Shown: positions 47,228 to 56,877 of the stretch, in pieces
How positions within the stretch are numbered: position 1 is the first letter of the stretch
Layout of the letters: each line of letters begins with the position of its first letter
Assembly (NCBI GenBank): GCA_028289645.1
Contig: JANQOK010000013.1
Span: 248,001 to 312,000 of the forward strand
Source of the DNA: Anderseniella sp.
GTDB taxonomy: Bacteria; Pseudomonadota; Alphaproteobacteria; Rhizobiales; Aestuariivirgaceae
Direction: 5' to 3'
DNA length: 64,000 nt
Position numbers and translations under genes: made by a program
The notes under the pieces: generated by a model
What the model was told of the DNA's origin: nothing
The model's database searches: none
The model's input: only the letters and a program-made list of their open reading frames with translations

Positions 47228-48889
47228 ATGCAACTATCGGTATTCCTGCTCAACCTGACCGCTGCAATTGTCCTGCTGTTGTATTCAACACGGATGGTCA
47301 GGACCGGCGTTGAGCGTGCCTTCGGAGCCGAACTGCGCAACGTGTTCATGGTGTCGCGGCGCTCGACTGTGCTGAACTCGTTTGCCGGTGTGTTGACGGC
47401 TGCTGCGTTGCAGAGTTCCACTGCGGTTGTGCTGCTGGTGTCCGGATTTGCCGCCACCGGCGTCATGGGCGTCACCGGATCGCTTGCTGTGGTGCTCGGG
47501 GCCGATCTGGGTACGGCGGTTGCGGTGCAGTTCTTAAGCCTGGAGATTGCCTGGCTTATCCCGGTGCTGCTGGTCACGGGCGGGCTGCTGTTCCTGAAAG
47601 GATCTGCCCGGGTCGTCAAGCAGGTCGGCCGCGTCGTCATGGGCGTGGCCTTCATCCTGTTGTCGCTCAGCATGATCGGGGACGCCACCGAGCCATTGCG
47701 GACCAGCCCGTATCTGCAACCGTTCGTGCAGCACCTCAGCAAGGATCTGCTGACCGCGTTTGCCGGCGGCGCTGCGCTGGCTTTCGCGTTCCATTCTTCC
47801 GTGGCCGCTGTTCTGATGCTGGCGGCATTCTGTGCACAAGGGCTGCTGCCGCTGGAGGCGGGCCTGCCGCTGGTGCTCGGCGCCAATGCCGGCAGCGGGC
47901 TGATTGCGGTATGGCTGACACGCAACCTGCACGCCAAGGCGCGCCGCATTGCCGTGGGCAACCTGGTGGTGCGGGTGCTCGGCGCGATCGCTGCACTGGT
48001 GTTGCTGCGCCATGTGGACCTGCCGCTGGATGCAATAGCCAGTACACCGGCGCGTCAGCTTGTCAGTTTTCATCTGCTGTTCAACGCCGCGCTGCTTTTT
48101 GTCTTCCTGCCGCTGGTCGTTCCGCTGGCGGCGCTGACAAGGCATCTGGTCGCGGCGACAGATGACCCGGCACAGGTTGCCGCAAGGCCGGCCAGCGCGC
48201 TGGATCGCAGCGTGCTGGGCAATCCCGGCCTGGCGCTGGCCAGTGCCACCCGTGAACTGTTGCGCATGAGTGAGCAGATCGAGCTGATGCTGTCGCCGGT
48301 CATGGAACTGTTCGTTTCGACCGACCCCCATGCGGCTGCGCGCATCAAGGAGATCGAAAACCAGGTCAACGAAGCCCAGACCGACATCAAGCTCTATCTG
48401 GCTGAACTGAACCAGGGTCAGTTGTCGCCGGATCAGGCCCGGCGCAGCATGGACCTGACCGGCATTGCAATCAGCCTGGAACGGGTCGGCGACATCATCA
48501 CCAAGGACCTGCTGCGGCTGACCGGTGAAATGCGAAAGAAGAAACTGACGTTCTCCAAGGAAGGTTGGACCGAACTGACCCGGTTGCACGCCCGGGTGCT
48601 GGCCAATATGCAGCTGTCGCTCAACGTGCTGGTGTCGGAAGACATCGAGTCGGCGCGCCAGCTGGTGGAGGAGAAGGAATATGTGCGCACGCTGGAGGAG
48701 GAATCCCATGATGCCCATCTGGCCCGGCTGGGGCAGGGCAGCCCGCAAAGCATTGCCACCAGCGACATTCACCTGGAAACCGTGCGCGCCCTCAAGGAGA
48801 TCAATTCCCGGTTCATCACGTTTGCCTATCCGATCCTTAAAAAGAGCGGCCTGTTGCTCGACAGCCGGTTGGCGGATGCCAAATCGTGA
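47228..48889 (+). CDS. Na/phosphate cotransporter with PhoU-like tail
   Basis: A 553-residue protein. The membrane part (about 1-310) has the two inverted NptA repeats with the QSST signature (AAALQSSTAVVLLVSG) and its partner ALAFAFHSSVAAVLML, and GADLGTAVAVQF. The C-terminal part (about 340-545) is PhoU-like, with helical repeats such as ARIKEIENQVNEAQTDIKLYLAEL. Such proteins move phosphate with sodium, in or out. Next to genes that release phosphate from phosphonates, it may balance intracellular phosphate, possibly by export; direction is not decidable here. Transcribed divergently from lysR. Confidence 0.88.
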   Translation: MQLSVFLLNLTAAIVLLLYSTRMVRTGVERAFGAELRNVFMVSRRSTVLNSFAGVLTAAALQSSTAVVLLVSGFAATGVMGVTGSLAVVLGADLGTAVAVQFLSLEIAWLIPVLLVTGGLLFLKGSARVVKQVGRVVMGVAFILLSLSMIGDATEPLRTSPYLQPFVQHLSKDLLTAFAGGAALAFAFHSSVAAVLMLAAFCAQGLLPLEAGLPLVLGANAGSGLIAVWLTRNLHAKARRIAVGNLVVRVLGAIAALVLLRHVDLPLDAIASTPARQLVSFHLLFNAALLFVFLPLVVPLAALTRHLVAATDDPAQVAARPASALDRSVLGNPGLALASATRELLRMSEQIELMLSPVMELFVSTDPHAAARIKEIENQVNEAQTDIKLYLAELNQGQLSPDQARRSMDLTGIAISLERVGDIITKDLLRLTGEMRKKKLTFSKEGWTELTRLHARVLANMQLSLNVLVSEDIESARQLVEEKEYVRTLEEESHDAHLARLGQGSPQSIATSDIHLETVRALKEINSRFITFAYPILKKSGLLLDSRLADAKS

Positions 48890-48920
48890 GGCACAGAAAA
48901 TATTATATGTTGATCTGAAA

Positions 48921-48930
48921 TATCGATTTC
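48921..48930. promoter_or_regulatory. TATCGATTTC motif upstream of phnW
   Basis: Exactly the 10-mer found at 40147-40156, here 72 bp before the phnW ATG in an AT-rich promoter region. Candidate LysR-type operator. Confidence 0.4.
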
Positions 48931-49002
48931 TCAAATACAACGGCACTACCTAAATTCTCAGGCATCAATTCTGGCGCAGATGATTGTGCGGAGGCAGCGG
49001 AT

Positions 49003-50205
49003 ATGAAAACAGACCTGCAGACTGACCCTGCATCGGCTATCGGAGCGCCACGGCAGGGTGAACCATATCTGCTCACACCGGGTCCGTTGACCACGGCCTA
49101 TTCGGTCAAGGAACAGATGCTGCGCGACTGGGGGTCCTGGGACAGCGACTTCCGAGCCATGACCGCGCGTCTCAGGTCGGAGCTGCTGGCGCTCGTGGGC
49201 GACGATACAGACGACTTTGACTGCGTTCCGGTCCAGGGCAGCGGCACTTTTGTGGTGGAAGCCATGCTGGGGTCGCTGCTGCCGCGCGACAGCAAGACGC
49301 TGGTGCTGATCAATGGCGCTTATGGCCAGCGTATTGCGAAGACCATGGACTATATCGACCGCGCCCATGTCGACATCGACAAGGGGGACTACCTGCCGCC
49401 GCGCGGCCAGGAAGTGGCCGCTGCACTGTCTGCAGACCCGGAAATCACCCACGTGGTGGTGGTGCATTGCGAGACGTCATCGGGCATCTTGAACCCGATA
49501 AAGGAGATTTCCGAGGCGACCTATGCAGCGGGCTGCAAGCTGCTGATCGACAGCATGAGCGCCTTCGGCGCCATTGATGTCGCGGCAGGCGACATCCGCT
49601 ATGAGGCGATTGTGTCGTCCGCCAACAAGTGCATCGAAGGCGTTCCCGGCTTTGGCTTCATCATTGCCCGCAAGTCCGAACTGGTTGCGGCAAAGGGCAA
49701 CGCCCATTCGCTCAGCCTCGACGTGCATGAGCAATGGGTCAACATGGAAAAGACCGGCCAGTGGCGGTTTACTCCACCGACACATGTGGTGTCTGCGTTC
49801 ATGGAAGCCCTGCGCCTGCATCGTGAGGAAGGCGGCATCCAGGCGCGTGGGGCGCGCTATGCCAGAAACCGCGATGTGCTGGTCAGCGGTATGCGCGAAC
49901 TGGGGTTTGAAACCCTGCTGCGCGATCGCTGGCTGTCGCCGATCATCGTGACGTTTTTCAATCCGGCGGATGCCAGGTTTGAGTTCAGCCGGTTCTACGA
50001 CCTGATGAAGGAAAAGGGCTTCATCATCTACCCTGGCAAGCTGACCGTGGTCGACAGTTTCCGCGTCGGTTGCATCGGCCAGATGGATCACCACACCATG
50101 CGCGCCGTAGTGGCCGCCGCCAAATCATCGCTGGATGCCATGGGCATTGTCAGCGCAACACCACCCCAGGCCGCTCTTTCCGAACGGGAAAAACTGGCCG
50201 CCTGA
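49003..50205 (+). CDS. phnW: 2-aminoethylphosphonate--pyruvate transaminase
   Basis: A 400-residue class V, fold-type I PLP enzyme. It transfers the amino group of 2-aminoethylphosphonate to pyruvate, giving phosphonoacetaldehyde and alanine. [28 protein letters not shown] is the family start, and [13 protein letters not shown] and [14 protein letters not shown] bind the cofactor. K209 in [17 protein letters not shown] is the Schiff-base lysine. It is about 30 residues longer than typical PhnW (about 370), through N- and C-terminal tails. First gene of the phnW-phnA-phnY-pbfA operon, 21 bp before phnA. Confidence 0.93.
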   Translation: MKTDLQTDPASAIGAPRQGEPYLLTPGPLTTAYSVKEQMLRDWGSWDSDFRAMTARLRSELLALVGDDTDDFDCVPVQGSGTFVVEAMLGSLLPRDSKTLVLINGAYGQRIAKTMDYIDRAHVDIDKGDYLPPRGQEVAAALSADPEITHVVVVHCETSSGILNPIKEISEATYAAGCKLLIDSMSAFGAIDVAAGDIRYEAIVSSANKCIEGVPGFGFIIARKSELVAAKGNAHSLSLDVHEQWVNMEKTGQWRFTPPTHVVSAFMEALRLHREEGGIQARGARYARNRDVLVSGMRELGFETLLRDRWLSPIIVTFFNPADARFEFSRFYDLMKEKGFIIYPGKLTVVDSFRVGCIGQMDHHTMRAVVAAAKSSLDAMGIVSATPPQAALSEREKLAA

Positions 50206-50226
50206 ACAATGAAAGCAACTGAATAG

Positions 50227-51492
50227 ATGAACGACATGACCCCGCTGGACGTCACGGTGAACGGACGCAGCTATCCCAAAGGCGAGACGTGCGCCATCGC
50301 CATCTGCCTGGACGGCTGCGAACCGGCTTACCTGGATGAAGCCATTGCCGACGGATTGATGCCGACGCTGGCGCGCATCCGCAAGGCCGGTACCGACCGG
50401 TTGGCGCACAGCGTCATCCCGAGTTTCACCAACCCTAACAACATGTCCATCGCCACCGGGCGTCCGCCGGCGGTGCACGGTATCTGCGGTAACTTCCTGT
50501 ATGATCCGGATACGGGTGAGGAAGTGATGATGAACGACCCGAAATTCCTGCGCGCGCCGACCGTGTTCAAGGGGTTCTATGATGCCGGCCAGCGCGTCGC
50601 CATCGTGACCGCAAAAGACAAGTTGCGGGCACTGCTCGGCCATGGCCTGGCTTTCGATGAAGACCGCGCGATCTGCTTTTCATCGGAACGCTCGGACACC
50701 ACCACCAAGGCCGAACATGGTATCGACAATGCGTCCGAATGGCTGGGCCGCGAGGTGCCGGAGGTCTATTCCGCCGAACTTTCGGAATTTGTCTTTGCTG
50801 CCGGGGTCAAGCTGCTGAAGGAGTTTGCGCCGGATGTCATGTACCTGACCACAACCGACTATGTGCAGCATAAATATGCGCCCGAAGATGCCGAGGCCAA
50901 GGCGTTCTACGCCATGTTCGACACATACCTGAGCGAGCTGGATGCCATGGGCGCGGCTATCGTTGTTACCGCCGATCACGGCATGAAACCGAAGCACCTG
51001 TCCGATGGCTCGCCGGCAGTCATCTACGTGCAGGACCTGATGGACGACTGGCTGGGCAAGGACGCCGCCCGGGTCATCCTGCCGATCACCGACCCCTACG
51101 TGGTGCATCACGGGGCGCTGGGATCATTCGCCACTGCCTATCTGCCGGCTGATGCGGATGTCGAACAGGTGCTCGGCAGGCTGCGCGATGTCGACGGGAT
51201 CATCCTGGCGGTCGACAAGGCCGACGCCTGCCAGCGCTTTGAGCTGCCGGAGGACCGCATTGGCGATATCGTGGTGATCTCCGGTGAGAACATGACCGTA
51301 GGCACCAGTGCACACCGGCATGATCTGGCCGCGCTGAAAGAGCCTTTGCGCTCGCATGGCGGATTGACCGAGCAGGAAGTGCCGTTCATCGTCAACCGGG
51401 TGATGCCGGACCTGCCGGGCGCGCCGGAACTGCGGAATTTTGACGCTTTCTTCTATGCGGTGCGGGCAGCAGCGCTACAAACAACCATCTAA
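50227..51492 (+). CDS. phnA: phosphonoacetate hydrolase
   Basis: A 421-residue alkaline-phosphatase-superfamily enzyme that cleaves phosphonoacetate to acetate and phosphate with two zinc ions. Metal ligand Asp is in [12 protein letters not shown]68 in [10 protein letters not shown] is the nucleophile, matching Thr68 described for the Sinorhizobium enzyme. [12 protein letters not shown] and [12 protein letters not shown] supply further ligands, and [11 protein letters not shown] the last His. There is no signal peptide, so it acts in the cytoplasm. It sits between phnW and phnY, whose product phosphonoacetate it consumes. Not to be confused with the unrelated alkylphosphonate-utilisation protein also called PhnA. 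Confidence 0.94.
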   Translation: MNDMTPLDVTVNGRSYPKGETCAIAICLDGCEPAYLDEAIADGLMPTLARIRKAGTDRLAHSVIPSFTNPNNMSIATGRPPAVHGICGNFLYDPDTGEEVMMNDPKFLRAPTVFKGFYDAGQRVAIVTAKDKLRALLGHGLAFDEDRAICFSSERSDTTTKAEHGIDNASEWLGREVPEVYSAELSEFVFAAGVKLLKEFAPDVMYLTTTDYVQHKYAPEDAEAKAFYAMFDTYLSELDAMGAAIVVTADHGMKPKHLSDGSPAVIYVQDLMDDWLGKDAARVILPITDPYVVHHGALGSFATAYLPADADVEQVLGRLRDVDGIILAVDKADACQRFELPEDRIGDIVVISGENMTVGTSAHRHDLAALKEPLRSHGGLTEQEVPFIVNRVMPDLPGAPELRNFDAFFYAVRAAALQTTI

Positions 51493-51505
51493 AAGGTCGA
51501 CAGAA

Positions 51506-52960
51506 ATGAGTGGAACGGAACGCACGATCCGCCGCGAGGCAATGCGCATCGGTGGCGAGAAGGTGACGACAAAAGACGTGGTGGAGGTGCTGTACCCTTA
51601 CACGGACGAGGTGATCGGCACGGTGCCTGCCGGTACGGCTGAACACGCCGCGCGGGCTTTCGAAATCGCTGCCGGATACAAACCGAAACTGACCCGCTAT
51701 GAGCGCCAGCAAATCCTGTTTCGAGCCGCAGAGCTGATCCGTGAGCGGCGCGAGGAGATCGCCCACTGGCTGACACTGGAGCTGGGCATCTGCAAACAGC
51801 ATTCACTGTATGAGACGGGACGCTCGTATGATGTGTTCACGCTGGCCGGGCAACTGGCCATCCTCGATGACGGACAGATCTTCTCATGTGACCTGACGCC
51901 CCAGGGCAAGGACCGCAAGATTTTCACCAAGCGTGAGCCGGTCAATGCCATCTCCGCGATCACCCCGTTCAACCATCCGCTCAACATGGTGGCACACAAG
52001 ATCGCACCGTCGATTGCCACCAACAACTGCATGGTGTGCAAGCCTACTGAACTGACGCCGCTGACAGCCATTACCCTGGCCGACATCCTGTATGAGGCCG
52101 GCCTGCCGCCGGAGATGTTCCAGATCGTCACCGGCATGCCTGCCGACATCGGTGATGAAATGATCACCAATGACAATATCGACATCATCACCTTCACCGG
52201 CGGTGTGCCGGTCGGCAAGATGATCGCATCCAAGGCCGGCTACAGGCGTACCGCGCTGGAGCTCGGCGGCAACGATCCGCTTATCATCCTGAATGATCTC
52301 GAGACGTCTGATCTAGAGAAGGCGGCAGCGCTGGCCTGCGCCGGGGCAACCGGCAATTCCGGCCAGCGGTGCACTGCCATCAAGCGTATCCTGGTGCAGG
52401 AGTCGATCGCCGACAAGATCGTGCCGATGATCACGGAAAACGCCAAGGCCATTCGTTTCGGCGACCCGCAGGACCCGGACACACAACTGGGTTGCGTCAT
52501 TCACTCGAAGGCAGCGGAGATCTTCGAAAACCGGGTTTATGACGCGGAGAAGCAGGGTGCCAAAATTCTCTATCACCCGGAGCGCAAGGGTGCCTTGCTG
52601 CCACCTATCGTCGTGGACCATGTGCCGCATGGCTGCGAGCTGGTCATGGAGGAAACCTTCGGTCCCATCGTGCCGATCGTGCGGGTGCCGGACAACGACG
52701 AAGAAGTGATGAAGATTTCCAACTCGACCGCATTTGGCTTGTCGGCAGGGGTCTGCACCAACAACCTTGTCCGTGCCACCAACTATATCGAAGGCCTGGA
52801 TGTGGGTACGGTGAACATCTGGGAACAACCGGGATACCGTATCGAGATGTCGCCGTTCGGGGGCATCAAGGATTCAGGCAATGGTGTCAAGGAAGGCGTG
52901 CTGGAGGCAATGAAATTCTTCACAAATTTGAAGACATATTCACTGCCGTGGCCGCGTTAG
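51506..52960 (+). CDS. phnY: phosphonoacetaldehyde dehydrogenase
   Basis: A 484-residue NAD-dependent aldehyde dehydrogenase that oxidises phosphonoacetaldehyde to phosphonoacetate. ATG 51506 (14 bp after the phnA stop, AAAAGG upstream) is preferred to a start 22 codons earlier inside phnA. Motifs: [15 protein letters not shown] (active-site Asn and cofactor region), [10 protein letters not shown] with the general-base Glu, and [12 protein letters not shown] with the catalytic C289, matching Cys291 described for S. meliloti Phn[14 protein letters not shown] closes the domain. Operon position between phnA and pbfA settles the substrate. Confidence 0.93.
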   Translation: MSGTERTIRREAMRIGGEKVTTKDVVEVLYPYTDEVIGTVPAGTAEHAARAFEIAAGYKPKLTRYERQQILFRAAELIRERREEIAHWLTLELGICKQHSLYETGRSYDVFTLAGQLAILDDGQIFSCDLTPQGKDRKIFTKREPVNAISAITPFNHPLNMVAHKIAPSIATNNCMVCKPTELTPLTAITLADILYEAGLPPEMFQIVTGMPADIGDEMITNDNIDIITFTGGVPVGKMIASKAGYRRTALELGGNDPLIILNDLETSDLEKAAALACAGATGNSGQRCTAIKRILVQESIADKIVPMITENAKAIRFGDPQDPDTQLGCVIHSKAAEIFENRVYDAEKQGAKILYHPERKGALLPPIVVDHVPHGCELVMEETFGPIVPIVRVPDNDEEVMKISNSTAFGLSAGVCTNNLVRATNYIEGLDVGTVNIWEQPGYRIEMSPFGGIKDSGNGVKEGVLEAMKFFTNLKTYSLPWPR

Positions 52961-52966
52961 GCCAGG

Positions 52967-54334
52967 TTGTTGGAAAAGGGCTCGAAGATCCAGCATACAG
53001 AGGGTGAGTCGAACACCTCAGCGGCCCGCGCAAACTGGGCTGCCGCAAATACTGGTGAGCGCTCACGGCCCTTGCTGCAGCGCGATGCGGATTCGTTCAT
53101 GCACCAGAGCCTGTCGAGCCCGTGCGTGAACACGATTGCCAGGGCTGAAGGCATCTGGATCGAGGACCTGGACGGCCGCCGCTACATGGACTTTCATGGC
53201 AACAGTGTTCATCACATCGGCTATGGCCATCCGCGGCTGGTCGCGGCCATCAAGCAGCAGCTGGACACATTGAGCTTTTCTCCAAGGCGCTTCACCAATG
53301 AGGTTTCGGTGGAGCTGGCTGAGCGCCTGGGCAAACTCGCCCCGGCAGACCTGAAACGGGTACTGTTCACCACCGGAGGTTCCGATGCGGTCGAGGTCGC
53401 CCTGAAGATCGCGCGTGCGGCGACCGGCAGGTTCAAGACGCTGTCGTTCTGGGATGCATTTCACGGCGCCGGTTTCGGCGCGTCATCGGTTGGCGGCGAG
53501 GCGACATTCCGCTCGCATATTGCCGGTCCGCTGACACCGGGTGCGGAGCATGTTGCCCCGTTTGCCTGTTACCGCTGTCCCTACGGCCATCCCGGACCGG
53601 ACAATTGCGGACTGGCATGTGCGTCCATGGTCGACTATGTGCTGGAGCGTGAAGGCGATGTGGCGGCGGTTATTGCGGAGCCCATGCGGGCGGTGCCGCA
53701 GATCCCGCCGCCGGGATATTGGCAGAAGGTGCGCGAGGCCTGCAACAGGCACGGCACATTGCTGATTTTCGATGAAATCCCCACCGGCCTCGGCAAGACC
53801 GGCCGGTTCTTTTCGTTCGATCATGATGACGTTGTGCCGGACATCTGTGTTGTCGGCAAGTCGCTGGGCGGCGGCATCCTGCCGATTGCGGCTGCCATTG
53901 CCCGCGAGAACCTGAACGTGTGCGGTGAATTTGCCATCGGCCACTACACCCATGAGAAAAACCCGGTGACCGGCCGTGCCGCCCTGACCACTCTGGACAT
54001 CATCGAGGATGAAGGCCTGGTCGAGCGCTCGGCGCAACTGGGCGGGCATGCGATGGACCGGCTGCGGGACTTTGCGGCGGGTTGTCCCATAGCCGGCGAT
54101 GTCAGGGGCAGGGGACTGATGTTCGGTATTGAAATCGTGTCGGACAAGGAAACCAGGTCCGCGGCACCTGAACTGGCGGAGCAAATCTATTATCGGTGCC
54201 TGGAACAGGGCCTGAGTTTCAAGATTTCGCAAGGCTGCGTCCTGACACTGTCGCCGCCGTTGACCATTGCACGCGACGACCTGGAGGCAGCGTTGACAAT
54301 CGTGGAGACGGCGATTAGCGAAGCTGCCTCGTGA
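52967..54334 (+). CDS. pbfA: PbfA-type (R)-1-hydroxy-2-aminoethylphosphonate ammonia-lyase
   Basis: A 455-residue class III aminotransferase-fold PLP protein. GIWIEDLDGRRYMDFHGNSVHHIGYGHPRL is the family N-terminus, LLIFDEIPTGLGKTGRFF the cofactor Asp region, and K298 in VVGKSLGGGILP the PLP lysine. In phnWAY clusters this class is PbfA, which eliminates ammonia from (R)-1-hydroxy-2-aminoethylphosphonate to give phosphonoacetaldehyde, so PhnY and PhnA can finish. The start is uncertain: only TTG 52967 or 52970 are available just after phnY (6-9 bp), the next ATG (53099) being too far inside. Confidence 0.85.
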   Translation: MLEKGSKIQHTEGESNTSAARANWAAANTGERSRPLLQRDADSFMHQSLSSPCVNTIARAEGIWIEDLDGRRYMDFHGNSVHHIGYGHPRLVAAIKQQLDTLSFSPRRFTNEVSVELAERLGKLAPADLKRVLFTTGGSDAVEVALKIARAATGRFKTLSFWDAFHGAGFGASSVGGEATFRSHIAGPLTPGAEHVAPFACYRCPYGHPGPDNCGLACASMVDYVLEREGDVAAVIAEPMRAVPQIPPPGYWQKVREACNRHGTLLIFDEIPTGLGKTGRFFSFDHDDVVPDICVVGKSLGGGILPIAAAIARENLNVCGEFAIGHYTHEKNPVTGRAALTTLDIIEDEGLVERSAQLGGHAMDRLRDFAAGCPIAGDVRGRGLMFGIEIVSDKETRSAAPELAEQIYYRCLEQGLSFKISQGCVLTLSPPLTIARDDLEAALTIVETAISEAAS

Positions 54335-54366
54335 CACCCGCCAATCCGACCTCCGGACACACCTGA

Positions 54367-55212
54367 ATGGGCGCGCCGACACATTTCGCCATAGCCCTGA
54401 TCCTGTGCGCAGCCGTGCTGCACGCGGTGTGGAATGCCGTGGTCAAGGGATCGACGGACCGGGTGATCACGCTCGGGCTCATCAACCTCGGGCACGGTCT
54501 GATCGGCGTGGTCATGGTGGTATTGTATCTGCCGCCGGCGCGTGAAGCCTGGCCGTTCATCGCGGCATCGACCTTCATCCACTATTTCTACTACGGATTC
54601 CTGCTGGTGGCCTACCGGTTCGGTGATCTCAGCCAGGTCTATCCGATCGCGCGCGGCGTGGCACCGGTGCTGGTCGCGCTGGGCGCGCAGTTGTTTGCTG
54701 GCGAGGTGTTGCCGCCGGTAGCCTGGGCCGGCATCCTGATCATCTCACTGGCGATCGGTGCCCAGACGTTTGGCCGGCCGGGTGCGCGGATCAATGCCGG
54801 TGCGCTCGCTGCTGCCCTTCTGACCGGCATCACCATTGCCTCATATTCCGTGGCCGACGGCATGGGCGTGCGGGCATCGGGCAGCCCGTTGGGTTATATC
54901 GGCTGGCTGTTCGCGCTGGAAGCCGTGTCGACAGCCGTTCTGCTCGGCATGCGGTGGAACAAGCTGCGCGAGTATCCGCTGAAGAGTTATGTGATCGGCA
55001 TCGGCGGCGGTCTGATTTCGGCGCTCGCCTACGGACTGGCAATCTATGCCAAGAGCCTTACGTCACTGGGTGCCGTGTCGGCCATCCGCGAGTCGAGCGT
55101 CATCATAGCCGCGCTGATCGGGGTTGTATGGTTCGGTGAGCGGCCCTGGAAACTCAGGATGATCTCGGTGGTCTTCGTGGCCGCCGGCATTATCCTGCTG
55201 GCCACCGCCTGA
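54367..55212 (+). CDS. EamA/DMT-family transporter
   Basis: A 281-residue membrane protein with ten predicted helices in two EamA repeats (about 5-135 and 145-280). DLSQVYPIARGVAPVLVALGAQLFAGE is the helix 3-4 signature, and TSLGAVSAIRESSVIIAALIGVVWFGE its counterpart in the second half. Members export amino acids, polyamines or other metabolites. It follows pbfA by 32 bp and is the last gene of the phosphonate operon; its substrate may be a by-product such as alanine, or it may be a second transporter for aminophosphonates. Both are guesses. Confidence 0.88.
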   Translation: MGAPTHFAIALILCAAVLHAVWNAVVKGSTDRVITLGLINLGHGLIGVVMVVLYLPPAREAWPFIAASTFIHYFYYGFLLVAYRFGDLSQVYPIARGVAPVLVALGAQLFAGEVLPPVAWAGILIISLAIGAQTFGRPGARINAGALAAALLTGITIASYSVADGMGVRASGSPLGYIGWLFALEAVSTAVLLGMRWNKLREYPLKSYVIGIGGGLISALAYGLAIYAKSLTSLGAVSAIRESSVIIAALIGVVWFGERPWKLRMISVVFVAAGIILLATA

Positions 55213-55251
55213 GCCGTCACCTATCGTTTCGCGCCTGCGCAACACGAAAAA

Positions 55252-55272
55252 CCCCGGGCTAAATGCCCGGGG
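55252..55272 (-). terminator. Rho-independent terminator (leftward)
   Basis: CCCCGGGC (55252-55259) and GCCCGGGG (55265-55272) form a perfect 8-bp stem with loop TAAAT. On the minus strand five U follow (AAAAA at 55247-55251), so it ends transcription of the small gene 55311-55466 and may also stop rightward transcripts of the phosphonate operon. Confidence 0.85.
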
Positions 55273-55310
55273 AGGAGTTGCAGGGAAATCTTGGGAGAGA
55301 GTAATGATAC

Positions 55311-55466
55311 TCAGAGCAGGCTGACCGGATTGATGCCGATGTCCTTCATGGTGCGCGCGTCGATGTGACTGCTGGCCAGCAAGTTGCTGTTCCGGTTGCT
55401 GCGCAGAAGGCGCTGGGTCGATTTCAAGATGGTCGCTGCAATGCTGTTATGGTGTTGCCTGGTCAT
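55311..55466 (-). CDS. DUF1127-like small protein
   Basis: A 51-residue ORF (ATG 55466, TGA ending 55311) with AAGGA 8 bp upstream and a strong terminator 39 bp downstream, so a complete mini-transcription unit. The N-terminus is basic and helical (ILKSTQRLLRSNRNS); the end, SHIDARTMKDIGINPVSLL, has the 'L.DIG.....' wording of DUF1127 proteins. Alphaproteobacterial DUF1127 proteins are small, Arg-rich and linked to RNA turnover and phosphate/stress regulation. Family assignment is tentative but the gene is well supported by its signals. Confidence 0.65.
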   Translation of the reverse strand: MTRQHHNSIAATILKSTQRLLRSNRNSNLLASSHIDARTMKDIGINPVSLL

Positions 55467-55757
55467 GGTTGCGTTCCTTAAAGACGAGACGTTCTTGTTG
55501 TTTTGTTAGCCGCAACATTGCACAGGCCGGGGGCATCGAATGTGAGATTCATCACACAACGTGCAAGTTTTATTTATGCACAATCTGGGCTTGTAAACCG
55601 CCGTTTTGGCCCTGTTTCCGGGAATTATCAACAAATGTGACGCAAATGTGTTCGTAACTTGGCCAAATGTGTTGACGTTATCAGGCTGCTGACTTCTGAT
55701 TGACCTAACGAAAACAACCTGAGTAAGGGCTTGACGAGTTAGACGGCGGAGGGCGAG

Positions 55758-56252
55758 TTGACGGTATCAGAGTTACATGTGTCTGTTGGTGAACAAGAGT
55801 GGCAACCAGAGGCGATCGGGACTGCAGGCTCCCTGGCGGTGGTTCTGGCAAAGGAGTTCCCTGAATCGTTTCGCTGGGCGCAGGAGGTTACCGCCAGTGC
55901 CCGCAAGTGCATTCGTCTGGAGTACTCCGCGCCACACTGTGTGGAAGCGCAGGTGGAGCAGTTGTTTGCGGACCTGCAGGAGCTGAAAAAGCGCCTACTG
56001 AGCGAGAATTTCTATTATCGGGTCATTGAGCTGGATCTGGAAAGCACTCCGGAGGTGCTTGATCTGGCAAAAATCTCGGCGGATTGGCGGATTGTGCTGA
56101 TGTTCTCATTTCTGGATGAGGAACTGCCGCAATTCGAGCAGGAGTTCGACTACGCCATGAATCTGCTGGCGGCCAATTCCCGGGCCATCGCGGACGGCAC
56201 CGGCAAGCTGTGCCCCTCGTTCGAGACCGCCATTGCCGCCATGGCCGCCTGA
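55758..56252 (+). CDS. hypothetical protein
   Basis: A 164-residue soluble acidic protein starting at TTG 55758 after GGAGGG. It is mostly helical and has no signal peptide. Recognisable stretches are EFPESFRWAQEVTASARKCIRLEYSAP, a charged helix QVEQLFADLQELKKRLLSENFYYRVIELDLES, and MFSFLDEELPQFEQEFDYAMNLLAAN. Codon use and GC match the chromosome, so it is very likely a real gene, but I do not recognise the family. The 290 bp before it (55467-55757) are AT-rich and hold its promoter and that of the DUF1127-like gene; nothing else is seen there. Confidence 0.6.
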   Translation: MTVSELHVSVGEQEWQPEAIGTAGSLAVVLAKEFPESFRWAQEVTASARKCIRLEYSAPHCVEAQVEQLFADLQELKKRLLSENFYYRVIELDLESTPEVLDLAKISADWRIVLMFSFLDEELPQFEQEFDYAMNLLAANSRAIADGTGKLCPSFETAIAAMAA

Positions 56253-56282
56253 CGCTGACCCGGCGGCAATAATCCTACTCTA

Positions 56283-56307
56283 AGTAAGGTGCCGACGGCG
56301 CCTTACT
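56283..56307. repeat. intergenic hairpin
   Basis: AGTAAGGTGCC (56283-56293) pairs with GGCGCCTTACT (56297-56307), 11 pairs including one wobble around a 3-nt loop, 31 bp after the preceding stop. No U-run. Probably an mRNA 3'-end structure or attenuator. Confidence 0.5.
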
Positions 56308-56368
56308 GACAGGATGTCTGCCAGGCGCCGGAGTGCCGACGCCGTAACGTCTGGCCTGGAAACCGATC

Positions 56369-56674
56369 ATGCACATACACACCGTGTTCTTCTGGCTGTG
56401 GAAGACAACCAGTCCGGAACAGGTCCGGCAGTTTGAAACCGGTCTTGACCTGCTGACCCGTGACCCCAATGTACTGGAGCGGCAGATCGGGAAGCCGGCG
56501 GCAACCAGCCGTGCGGTCATCGACAGCAGCTACGACTACGCGGTGATTCTGAAGTTTTCGGACCTGGCCAGCCATGACGCCTACCAGGCCGGCGAGCCAC
56601 ACCAGCTGTTCCTGGAAACTTGCGCCAGCCTGTGGAGCAAGGTTCAGGTATATGACATCAAAAACGGCGCCTGA
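56369..56674 (+). CDS. Dabb-family (dimeric alpha-beta barrel) protein
   Basis: A 101-residue protein of the stress-responsive alpha/beta-barrel (Dabb) family. The strand HIHTVFFWLWKTTSPEQVRQFETGL, the middle IGKPAATSRAVIDSSYDYAVILKFSDLASHDAYQAGEPHQLF and the final VQVYDIKNG follow the family pattern; the H-x2-F strand and YDYAVILKF are characteristic. These proteins dimerise; some are cyclases or dehydrogenase-like enzymes but most are of unknown function. It stands alone between the unknown 164-residue gene and the amide transporter cluster, with no link apparent. Confidence 0.85.
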   Translation: MHIHTVFFWLWKTTSPEQVRQFETGLDLLTRDPNVLERQIGKPAATSRAVIDSSYDYAVILKFSDLASHDAYQAGEPHQLFLETCASLWSKVQVYDIKNGA

Positions 56675-56877
56675 GAGGGCTGAATCCCGGTTATTGTGAG
56701 CGTTTTTGCCGCTTTTTTCATCACCACGCCGCGCCAAAAAAGAGACTTAGGGTTATAAGTCGGCACCGATTGGGCTTGTTACGGACGATGTGCCGTTTAC
56801 CCTTGCTCCAATCGCGCGACAAACGACGCGGTTTTTCTGATGCATGACGCACATGCCTTAATGGGAGGAAGACTATT

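Noticed and set aside
47534-48946. Leftward ORF of 470 codons opposite the Na/phosphate transporter
   Set aside because: Gln/His/Arg-rich antisense shadow of the NptA-PhoU gene, which has clear family motifs.
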